Shown: piece by piece, positions 17,702 through 26,000 of the stretch | Numbering within the stretch: position 1 is the first letter of the stretch | Layout: the number at the start of each line of letters is the position of its first letter | Source of the DNA: Thermoplasmatota archaeon | GTDB lineage: Archaea > Thermoplasmatota > JAKEGO01 | DNA: 64,000 bases | Assembly: GCA_028279595.1 (NCBI GenBank) | Contig: JANQNK010000020.1 | Location: forward strand, 341,711-405,710 | Direction: 5' to 3' | Made by a program: the position numbers and the translations under genes | Notes under the pieces: model-generated | The model's database searches: none | What the model was told of the DNA's origin: nothing | The model's input: only the letters and a program-made list of their open reading frames with translations

Positions 17702-18373
17702 ATGGAAAACGAGAAGAGGGTCGCAGCGCACTCCGCGTGCGACCGCGTTGCGGACGGGACCGTCATCGGACTCGGAACAGGCAGCACTGTACGATTCTTT
17801 CTGGAGAAGCTTGCTGAGCGGATATCCGAGGAGGAGCTCGAGGTCATAGGCGTCCCGACGTCGCAGGGATCGGAGACCATGGCGGCCGAGCTCGGCATAC
17901 CACTGACCGACCTTTCGGAGCATCCCGTCCTGGACCTCGACATAGACGGCGCCGACGAAATATCCCCGCAACTGGACCTTATCAAGGGCGGGGGCGGAGC
18001 GCTCCTGCGGGAGAAGATCGTCGCCGACGCATCCCTCGAGGTCGTGATAATCGCCGACGGCAGCAAGACCGTCGACCTGCTCGGTGAATTCCCCCTTCCC
18101 GTGGAGGTCCTCCCCTTCGGGATCGAGCGAACGAGAAGCGAGCTCGAGAACCTCGGATGCCCTGCCACGGTCCGGGAGAGGGATGGGACAACATACTTGA
18201 CCGATAACGGTAACAACATAATCGATTGCGCGTTCGGGCGGATCGAGGACCCCCGCGGCCTGGAGGCCAGGTTGCTCGGGATCCCCGGAGTGCTCGAATG
18301 CGGACTCTTCGTCGGGATGGCCGACGTGGCCATCGTCGCCGACGGGGAAGAGGTGAGGGTCCTGGAGGTTTGA
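17702..18373 (+). CDS. rpiA: ribose-5-phosphate isomerase A
   Basis: A 223-residue enzyme interconverting ribose 5-phosphate and ribulose 5-phosphate. The family motifs are all present: G-L-G-T-G-S-T-V near residue 21, D-I-D-G-A-D-E (catalytic Asp region), and K-G-G-G-G-A-L-L-R-E-K with the catalytic Glu and Lys. Length is normal (about 220-230). It lies 12 bases after the TPR protein and six bases before the CBS protein, so the three are probably co-transcribed. Confidence 0.97.
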   Translation: MENEKRVAAHSACDRVADGTVIGLGTGSTVRFFLEKLAERISEEELEVIGVPTSQGSETMAAELGIPLTDLSEHPVLDLDIDGADEISPQLDLIKGGGGALLREKIVADASLEVVIIADGSKTVDLLGEFPLPVEVLPFGIERTRSELENLGCPATVRERDGTTYLTDNGNNIIDCAFGRIEDPRGLEARLLGIPGVLECGLFVGMADVAIVADGEEVRVLEV

Positions 18374-18378
18374 TCCAC

Positions 18379-19518
18379 ATGGAGGACAAGATCAGAGTAG
18401 GAACATCAGAGGACGTCATGACCGTAGATGTGATAACGGGCAACGAGGACGAGCCCCTTGCGTCCATAGTGGGGCGCATGGGCGCCAAGGACATCTCGCA
18501 GGTGCCCATCGTCGACGAGAAGAATCGTGTGCGCGGAATGGTAGACTATCACGTCCTGGTCAAGCACAGGCGCCATCAGGGTGGCACCAAGGCGAAGCAT
18601 GTTATGTTCGTGCCGCCGGACGTGGAGCCGTCGACACCGCTGGTCGAGGTCGCTGACCATCTGATCCAGCACGAGCTGCGAGCGCTCCCGGTAGTCGAGA
18701 AGGGACGCCTCGTCGGTATCGTCTCGAGGACGGACCTCGTCAACTTCGCGAGCAGGATAGCGGGCGTCCGGACCGTCCCCGTGGCCGAGATCATGACCCC
18801 GGAACCCAAGACGGTCTCCCCGGACGATGACATCGCGGCTGCCCTGGCGGTGATCAAGCGGCTCGACGAGAGGAACCTACCGGTCGTCGAGGACGACCTG
18901 CTGGTAGGGGTCGTCGGCGTGAAGGACATATCCTCGGCGCTCATCAGGCCCACCGAGAGGTCGCCCATACTCAGCAAGGGCAAGGAGAGCAAGATGTCGC
19001 CCCAGATCAAGGGCCTCATGAACCCGCCGATAACGGTCGCCGAGGGTGCGAACCTCGGGACCGTCATGGACCGCATGATCGAGAGCGATGTATCGATGCT
19101 CCCGGTCATGAGGAAGGAGACCCTCGTCGGCGTCATTACGCACTACGATCTCGTCGAGTTCGTGGCGAGGTACAGGGAAAGGGAGGAAGTCCTCGTCCAG
19201 ATCACTGGCATCGAGGCCGAGCCCGAGATATACGATGCGATGTACGAGATCATCGGACGTCTCATCGAGCGGATCTCGTCCTTCTCGAGACCGGAGACCA
19301 TAATCACCCATATCGGGGAGCACGGCAATCCCTCGGAGGAGGGGCACGGCTTCTACGAGGTCAGGGTCAGGCTAAACGCCGAGAGGACACTCTTCACCGC
19401 ATTCAGGTCGGGATGGAACCTGCTGGTGGCCCTCGACGAGTGCCTCGAGGCCATCGAGACTCAGGTCAGGAAGGACCACGACAAGCGCGAGGCCGACAAC
19501 CACCGCCCGCGGAGGTAG
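18379..19518 (+). CDS. four-CBS-domain protein with a ribosome hibernation factor-like C-terminal domain
   Basis: A 379-residue soluble protein. Four CBS motifs lie at about residues 10-65, 76-125, 135-190 and 210-262, forming two Bateman modules that normally bind adenine nucleotides. Residues about 270-370 carry a strand-helix pattern (V-Q-I-T-G-I, then Y-E-V-R-V-R-L, then F-R-S-G-W-N-L-L-V-A-L-D-E-C-L-E-A-I-E-T-Q-V-R-K) that resembles the N-terminal domain of S30AE/HPF ribosome hibernation factors. The resemblance is by eye and needs a profile search. The ATG at 18379 lies six bases after the rpiA stop; the longer frame from 18226 overlaps rpiA and is rejected. Confidence 0.85.
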   Translation: MEDKIRVGTSEDVMTVDVITGNEDEPLASIVGRMGAKDISQVPIVDEKNRVRGMVDYHVLVKHRRHQGGTKAKHVMFVPPDVEPSTPLVEVADHLIQHELRALPVVEKGRLVGIVSRTDLVNFASRIAGVRTVPVAEIMTPEPKTVSPDDDIAAALAVIKRLDERNLPVVEDDLLVGVVGVKDISSALIRPTERSPILSKGKESKMSPQIKGLMNPPITVAEGANLGTVMDRMIESDVSMLPVMRKETLVGVITHYDLVEFVARYREREEVLVQITGIEAEPEIYDAMYEIIGRLIERISSFSRPETIITHIGEHGNPSEEGHGFYEVRVRLNAERTLFTAFRSGWNLLVALDECLEAIETQVRKDHDKREADNHRPRR

Positions 19519-19521
19519 TCG

Positions 19522-19986
19522 ATGAAGAAGTGGAAGGCTCCAGTCTCCGAACCCTCAAACGTTATGGCCCGGAAGGTCCTCCGCGTCCTCAAGGAGCTCG
19601 ACTACGAGTTCCGGCGAGACAAGACATACCAGAACTACACCCGGTTTCATGTCATACTGCCGATCCCCGAGGCCGCGTACACCTTCCGATTCTACGTGAC
19701 CAAGCCTTCCGAGATGATAATCGACGTATACGATACCAGACCATCCCATTCCGGTACGCTGCACTTCATCTACCTTCAGATGATCGAGGACCCGCAGGAC
19801 GCCAAGCGCTTCCTACGAAGACTCGTCAGGATAATGCGCAGGAAGCCCTGGGAGTTCAGATGGGGCGAGCGCGTAAGGACCGGGATAATCCTTCCGGAGT
19901 ACATGGGAGCCAAGAAGAAATGGAAGCGGGCGATCGGTCCCGATCTGAAGGGGAAGAGAGGACAGCCCCCCACCCGCGCCGGATGA
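19522..19986 (+). CDS. hypothetical basic protein
   Basis: A 154-residue basic soluble protein that I do not recognise. It has a mixed alpha/beta core (about residues 15-115, with R-F-H-V-I-L-P-I-P and a helix ending in R-R-L-V-R-I-M-R-R-K-P-W) and a Lys/Arg-rich tail. The ATG is three bases after the stop of the CBS protein, preceded by GCGGAGGTAG, so translation is probably coupled. The positive charge and the neighbour with a hibernation-factor-like tail make RNA or ribosome binding a reasonable guess, no more. Confidence 0.65.
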   Translation: MKKWKAPVSEPSNVMARKVLRVLKELDYEFRRDKTYQNYTRFHVILPIPEAAYTFRFYVTKPSEMIIDVYDTRPSHSGTLHFIYLQMIEDPQDAKRFLRRLVRIMRRKPWEFRWGERVRTGIILPEYMGAKKKWKRAIGPDLKGKRGQPPTRAG

Positions 19987-20080
19987 GTACAATCCTAGAT
20001 CGACGCCGGCTCCCACGTACCTGGATGGGATCCGCCGGCCAAGTGGATCTACATCCTTTGGATTACAGTCTCCCAAAACC

Positions 20081-20088
20081 TTTTAACG
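20081..20088 (+). promoter_or_regulatory. TATA box of hisS
   Basis: TTTTAACG, about 27 bases before the hisS ATG at 20111, with no Shine-Dalgarno: a leaderless arrangement. Confidence 0.5.
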
Positions 20089-20110
20089 TAACAGCCGGCA
20101 TGACCTTGCG

Positions 20111-21298
20111 ATGATATCGAAGCCCCGCGGAACCAGGGACTTCCTCCCGGACGAGAAGGAGGAGAGAGTGCGCACCTACGGAGCGCTTCGCGAGACGGCG
20201 AAGCTCTTCGGTTACCGCGAGGTGGAGACACCCACATTCGAGCTCGCCGAACTCTTCATCGCCAGGTCAGGCCCCGAGGTCGTCGACCAGATGTACACAT
20301 TCGAGGACAGGGGCGGGCGGCTGCTGGCACTGAGGCCCGAACTCACGGCATCGGTGGCGCGGATGTACAGCGCCGAGATGCGCTCGATCCCGAAACCGCT
20401 CAAGCTCTTCTACTTCGGGAACTGCTACAGGTACGAGCGCCCCCAGAAGGGACGCTACCGGGAGTTCGCACAGTTCGGTGCCGAGGTTATCGGCAACGAC
20501 TCACCGGCGGCGAACGCTGACCTCATCGGAATGGCCTTCCGGAACATCGCGGCGGTCGGTCTAGACGAGTACGTCTTCCGCATCGGCGACCTGAGGGTCC
20601 TCCGAGCGATCCTCGGGGACGATGCAACGCCCGAGGTGATGCGTCTCATCGACAAGAAGGACCCCGGGCTTAAGGCCGTCCTTCCTGACAGGGCAGATGC
20701 GATCCTCGACTCACGCATCGACGAGGTCAGGAGCATCGTCGGAGACGACGTGATGGCAGAGTACGACGAGCTGACCGGCATCCTCGATGCGATGGACGTC
20801 AACTACGAATTCGATGTCGGCATCGCCCGAGGACTCGATTACTACAATGGTATCGTCTTCGAGGCCGACGCACCAGCGCTCGGAGCCGAGAAGCAGGTGT
20901 GCGGCGGCGGCTCGTACGACCTGGGAGGCGTCGTCGGGATCGAGGGCCTGAAGGCCACCGGTTTCGCCATGGGGATCGACCGTCTGATCCTGGCCAGGGA
21001 GAAGGACGATGCCGTAGGTCCGATCGCCAACGTCTACATCGCCGCGCTCGACGATGCGGCGATCCCGGTCGCGCTGTCCGTTGGCCAGAGGCTAAGAACT
21101 GCTGGCATCCCGACAGACATCGGACTTGGTTCGGCGCGTCCGAACAAAGCGATAAAGGCTGCCCTCGACCGGGGCTGTTCATCCGTGATATTGATCGGCG
21201 AGGACGAACTCGCTGCGAACACGGTCACTGTCAAGGACCTCGCGACGAAGGAGCAGACTACCGTTCCGGTGGATTCGATCGTGGATAACCTGTCCTGA
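20111..21298 (+). CDS. hisS: histidyl-tRNA synthetase
   Basis: A 395-residue class II synthetase charging tRNA-His. Motif 1 region P-R-G-T-R-D-F-L-P opens the protein. Motif 2 has F-Y-F-G-N-C-Y-R-Y-E-R-P-Q-K-G-R-Y-R-E-F. The histidine loops are R-G-L-D-Y-Y-N-G-I-V-F-E and G-G-G-S-Y-D, and motif 3 is G-F-A-M-G-I-D-R-L. A C-terminal alpha/beta anticodon-binding domain of about 90 residues completes it. The length is typical of archaeal/bacterial HisRS. The gene is single, with a leaderless promoter. Confidence 0.97.
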   Translation: MISKPRGTRDFLPDEKEERVRTYGALRETAKLFGYREVETPTFELAELFIARSGPEVVDQMYTFEDRGGRLLALRPELTASVARMYSAEMRSIPKPLKLFYFGNCYRYERPQKGRYREFAQFGAEVIGNDSPAANADLIGMAFRNIAAVGLDEYVFRIGDLRVLRAILGDDATPEVMRLIDKKDPGLKAVLPDRADAILDSRIDEVRSIVGDDVMAEYDELTGILDAMDVNYEFDVGIARGLDYYNGIVFEADAPALGAEKQVCGGGSYDLGGVVGIEGLKATGFAMGIDRLILAREKDDAVGPIANVYIAALDDAAIPVALSVGQRLRTAGIPTDIGLGSARPNKAIKAALDRGCSSVILIGEDELAANTVTVKDLATKEQTTVPVDSIVDNLS

Positions 21299-21317
21299 GA
21301 AGAATTTTCCCTGTGGC

Positions 21318-21857
21318 TCAATCGTTGCGCCACTCGATCTCGACGTCGAGTGAATAGTCATTGCTGTCGTCATCGCCGATCAGCGGGTTCGGGCCGATTC
21401 CGAGCCAGGTCTGGTCACCGGCATTCACGAGGGTTATGGTAACGAGCCACTCACCCTTGTATCCCTTCTCATCGACGAAATCGATCTCGATGGCGATGTG
21501 GCCGTCATCGTCCGAGTCCTCGTCGACGGTCTCGCCGTCCGGCGCCTCCACCTTCAACGAGAATCGGTCAGGTTCGTTCTCGTGCAATGGAAGGTCGGCC
21601 TCGTCCTCCCAGGTGAGGATGAACGTCCCCATCAGCGCGGTCATGCCGTCGGGGTCGACGGGGATCTCAACACTGTCGCCCTCCTGCAGGTTGCCCGAGG
21701 TCGACGTCTCGTAGGTGGTGTCCTCCCCCTCGCCGTTGGCTCCCCCGCCGTCGGATTCCGAAAGGTCCAGCTCGCCGCCGGCCACGGCCGCCCCAAGCAC
21801 CGCTATGATGCTGATGAGGATGCCCAGATTGAATACCTGTCGGTCGGCGGAGTTCAT
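21318..21857 (-). CDS. secreted or N-terminally anchored acidic protein
   Basis: A 179-residue protein with one N-terminal hydrophobic helix (residues 10-28), a Gly/Glu/Asp-rich linker, and an acidic domain of about 120 residues made of beta strands (G-T-F-I-L-T-W-E-D, then F-S-L-K-V-E-A-P-D-G, then W-L-V-T-I-T-L-V-N-A-G). It looks like a single Ig-like extracytoplasmic domain. Function unknown. It converges on hisS and is divergent from the archaeosortase-like gene. A leaderless TATA box sits at 21882-21889. Confidence 0.75.
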   Translation of the reverse strand: MNSADRQVFNLGILISIIAVLGAAVAGGELDLSESDGGGANGEGEDTTYETSTSGNLQEGDSVEIPVDPDGMTALMGTFILTWEDEADLPLHENEPDRFSLKVEAPDGETVDEDSDDDGHIAIEIDFVDEKGYKGEWLVTITLVNAGDQTWLGIGPNPLIGDDDSNDYSLDVEIEWRND

Positions 21858-21881
21858 CTTTCAAGGCTAAGGTCTGGTCCG

Positions 21882-21889
21882 ATTTAAAT
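21882..21889 (-). promoter_or_regulatory. TATA box, leaderless
   Basis: ATTTAAAT, palindromic, centred 28 bases before the ATG at 21857 on the minus strand. It lies in the 188-base divergent region 21858-22045 shared with the archaeosortase-like gene. Confidence 0.55.
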
Positions 21890-22013
21890 GTTGTCGTTAC
21901 GCGGTGGACCGGCGCTGGACGCCGGTCCTTTCCTGCATCAATGCGCCTCGCATGCGATGGATCGGGCCAGTAATTTTCCGTGTGTTGTCGATCGATCCAT
22001 TTTCGCAAGTAGA

Positions 22014-22021
22014 TATTTATA
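22014..22021 (+). promoter_or_regulatory. TATA box of the archaeosortase-like gene
   Basis: TATTTATA, centred 28 bases before the ATG at 22046; no Shine-Dalgarno is present. Confidence 0.6.
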
Positions 22022-22045
22022 TCCTGAAGCGAATGAAATCGGTAC

Positions 22046-23008
22046 ATGGCGAAGAAGACTGGCAGCAAGAGTGAGCTCACTTCCAGCGAAGCCTTCAAGT
22101 TCTTCGCCAACTTCGTGATCATCCTCACTGCACTGTTCGTCGTCAATATCGGGACGCTCATGCTCGTCTCGGACGAGTACTACGACGAGAACTCGCTGCT
22201 TCCACTGCAGGCCTTCGAGACCCGCATCGTCTATGACCTCCAGAGGGCGATGGGTTACGACGTCGAGCTCCAGTACTCCGACGAGAACGTCGGCATCCAC
22301 CACAGGATAATCGTGGAGTACGACGGCGACCTCAACGGGACGCTTACCTACAATGCGTGGGAATACTTCATCGAGACCCCGATAGACAGGAACGTGACCG
22401 TCTACACCCACGAACTCCAGGTGGACGTCAGGAAGATGGATGGCGGCAATGGCAACATGACCGTGACCGTCATGCGGGGGAACAAGGTCATCCAACACGC
22501 TTATACAGGCTCGAGCGGCGTCCGGCTCGAGTTCACCATCGAGGTGGACAACAAGAGGTACCTCGACGAACCCACTGTCCTTCATTATCCGGACATGGAG
22601 GGAAACGGTGAGAGGGCCCAGGGGATCGAGATCACCGGCATCTGCGCCGGACTCAGGGAGATGGCCGTCATTGCGACGCTCGTGCTCCTCGTGGGAGGGG
22701 TCAGGTGGCGACTGAAGTTCAAGTGGGCCGGCATCCTCGTGGGACTGATCTTCCTCGAGAACCTACTGAGGATCTTCCTGATCCACCCGCTGTCCCTGGC
22801 CTTCGGCTGGGACTTCGCGTGGAACACTTTCCACCAGTTCTTCTGGGAGTTCGGTCAGCTCCTCTCCATCATGGTCCTCTTCCTTCTCTGGTTCATGTTC
22901 GTCGCGATGAGGGACCCCGTCCGCCCAGGCTGGGGCGAGCTCAACATAAAGTATCCGAAGCGCCCGCTCAGGTTCGGCCGGCTCCTTCCGATCCCCAGGC
23001 GGTCCTGA
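22046..23008 (+). CDS. archaeosortase/exosortase-family transpeptidase-like protein
   Basis: A 320-residue membrane protein. Helix 1 is at residues 20-42; residues 43-195 are a large extracytoplasmic domain with N-x-T sites; four further helices lie at about 200-220, 225-247, 255-265 and 270-290. The second half carries the exosortase pattern: C200 in I-C-A-G-L-R, R242 in E-N-L-L-R-I and H263 in F-H-Q-F-F-W, the spacing expected for the Cys-Arg-His catalytic set. Archaeosortases cut and anchor proteins bearing a C-terminal sorting helix. The large domain between helix 1 and the catalytic part is unusual. Its substrates are not obvious: none of the surface proteins in this window shows a PGF-type tripartite end. 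Confidence 0.75.
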   Translation: MAKKTGSKSELTSSEAFKFFANFVIILTALFVVNIGTLMLVSDEYYDENSLLPLQAFETRIVYDLQRAMGYDVELQYSDENVGIHHRIIVEYDGDLNGTLTYNAWEYFIETPIDRNVTVYTHELQVDVRKMDGGNGNMTVTVMRGNKVIQHAYTGSSGVRLEFTIEVDNKRYLDEPTVLHYPDMEGNGERAQGIEITGICAGLREMAVIATLVLLVGGVRWRLKFKWAGILVGLIFLENLLRIFLIHPLSLAFGWDFAWNTFHQFFWEFGQLLSIMVLFLLWFMFVAMRDPVRPGWGELNIKYPKRPLRFGRLLPIPRRS

Positions 23009-23051
23009 GACTCAGGATAGAGAATTTCAGTTCCAACACCAGTTACTGCGA

Positions 23052-26000
23052 TCAGTCGTCCTCACCGACGATGACGATACCTGAATCGTCGATCTCGAGG
23101 ACCTCGTCGCCGGCCTCTCCGTCCTTCTCCTTTTCTGCCGGCTCCCCCTCTCCCTCGGCGGTCTCGCCGTCCTTGGCGGCCTCCTTCTCGGCAGCCTTGG
23201 CCTTGATCTTCGGAAGGGTTATGTGTCGCCTGCCGAACAGGAGTGCGAGGATGACCACGGCGACAGCCAGGATAGCCAATGACGTCAGGTTGCTGGTTCC
23301 GTCCTCCTCGGCCTCCTCGACGTCCAGCCGTATGCCCCTCTTGTTGTTCCTCTCCGACGACTCGTTCACCTCGTCGTCCGGGTCGACGATAGCCTCAAGG
23401 TCGTAAGCACCGGCCTTCCTCGGGGTCCAGTAGAGGCTGATGGTGTCGCTCTCGCCTGCCTCCAGCTTGATCCTGTCGGAGTCGAGCTGCTCATCGGTCG
23501 CGGAATCGACAAGGACCACGTCCACGTATTCGGAGTCCACAACGCCCGAGTTCTCGACCGTCACCTGAATCTCGACCTCGCTGTCCACCACCGGGTCCGA
23601 AAGGACATCGATGTAGGTGACGTTGAAATCGGGCTGTTCCTCCACCACTCGCAGGGTGACCGAGTAGTCGTTGTTGTCCTCGTTGTCCTCATCTATCTCG
23701 TCATCCGGATCGACCGCCACCGTGATGCGGTGGGACCCGGTCTCCCTCGGGACCCAGAATACTGTCCACTGGTGGTCCGTTCCCCCGGCAACGAAGGTCC
23801 TTTCCTGGTCGGAGGACTCGTCGATCGCGTTCCCACCAGTGTACTCGGAGTCGAAGGTGATGTCGAAGAGCACGGCAAGGTTGCCGGAGTTCCTGACCAG
23901 TACGGTCACCTCGATGGTGCTGTCGACCTGGAGCATCTCGTCGGAATAGACGGTGACCACGGTCAGGTCTGCCGCCTGTACCCTGACCTTGATGCTGGCA
24001 TTGTAGGTCGCGTTTAGTGCCTCTATCGTCAGGTTGAACCAGTGATCGCCCAGCGATGTCCCGTCGGGGATGTAGGGTGTGAATGTCCAATCGAGGGAGT
24101 CGCCGTACAGAAGTAACCACTCGATGTCGTCGTCCCTCGTGAAGTTCTGCGATTCGTAACTGTCCTCGAGAACGAGCTCGAAGCTCCAGTTCCCGCTAAG
24201 GTCGGTCTCGACCGTCACCGACAGCTCCTCGTCCCCGTTCCCGTCGTTGTCACAGCTGAATTCGGAAGGGACGACGGTGCCGTTCGGAGTGAAGTGCCTG
24301 GCATCCGGCGCCTTGGTGAAGGTCAACTCGCTCCGATGCACGACGACCACGTTGAAGAGGAGTTCTATCGGCGGCCTGTCCTCCCCCCTCTCGGAACGGC
24401 CGTTGAGAAGGATGCTGTAGGGTTCGCTGTCCGACTCGGCCTCGTCGTAGACCGGGATATGCATCACGAGATCCACCGAACCCGATGCCGGCAGCGAGAC
24501 GCCGTCCACCTCGTCCCCGTCGTCCGTGATGAACGCGTCGGGCCAGGAGGCGTATCCGATGATCTGGAACGTAATGTTGTTCTCCCTGTCGTCCTCGTTC
24601 ACCACCGTGAAGTCGAACTCCACCTCGTCCCCGTTATCGGCATACTGGAGGTCGTCCCCTTCGATCTCCATGTAGAAGTAGTACTGGCTGAAGTTGAGCT
24701 CGATGGCGCCCACCCATGGGCCGTCCTCGGAGAACACGATGACCTCCACCTGCTCCGTCGTGCGGTTGATGCCGTCGCTGGCGTAGATCCTCAGGACCTC
24801 ACCCTCCCGATAGGACGAGATCACCTCCGACAGGTCTATGTCGAACTCGCCGTCCTCGTCGGCCTGGAACTTGATCTCGGTGGCGGTCCTGACCACGGTG
24901 ATGTTGACGTGGGCCTTGGGAGCGGGTTCGCTCCCTCCAGGCTGGTACACGGTACCAATAACGTGGTACTCGGCGTCCGTGTTGGACGGGATCGTCTCGA
25001 CGGTGACCGAGATGTTGTTGTCAGATTCGTGGACCTCGTGGACGTCGTCCTTGGGGTCTATCGCGACGGTGATGTTCGCGTCGCCCTCGAACGTGACCGT
25101 GAAATTGACGAGCGTCGACTCGCCGAGCTGCATGAAGGCGTCCTTGGTCTCGGTCTCGACGTCGTCGATCAAGAGCGTGACCGGCGTCCATCCGCCGATC
25201 TCTCCGCCCGAGTAGGCCGAAAGGGATATCCTCGTCTCACGTCCAGCTATCGGATGCTTCGATGTCCCCGGTCCGACGCGAACGCCGTCCTCCCTGTAGA
25301 ACCTGATCGACTCGGCCTCGAAGTCGGGGACCTGTATCTCGATATCGATGGTGGCGTCCGTGGTGCCGGACGAGAACTGCGCCTCGACACCGATGGTCTC
25401 CGTCCCCTCGTCGATGTCGGGAGCCGTGACGTCGATCACCACCTCTGCGGAGGAGAAGGCGCCTACTGTCACCACTGGCTGCTGCGCCTCGCCTTCCCAT
25501 GCGCCGGGTGCGTCCACCACTATGGTCGCGTTGTCCGGGGCATTGCCGTCGTTGAAGAGGACGAGTGTGAAGTTGCCCGTCTGGTTCGACGGAATGCCGC
25601 CCGATATGTTGGACCCGAACCGCATGTCGTAGGTCGGATCGAGGAATACGAAGGCCGTCTCGTTCTTGTTGAGAAGTGCGGTCTCGGCGCTGACGGTGAT
25701 GTTGTACAGGCCGGAGACGTAGGACTGGTCCGGCGTGATGGTGAGGTTGACCGTTGCATTCCCGCCGGACGGGATGTCCACATGGTCGTCATCGAGGTCC
25801 GTGGTCCAGTCGACCGGTCCGACCGCCGAGAGGTTGACGTTAACCTGTTCGGAACCCCTGTTCTCGAGGTCCACGGTGAGGTCCACCGAGCCCTCGGGAT
25901 CGACCGAGGCGTTCAATGGCGTCACATTGATGTAAAGGACCTGGGAGACGTCGATGGTGGTGGTCATGTTGTTGTTGCTCTCGTCCGATTCATCGATGTT

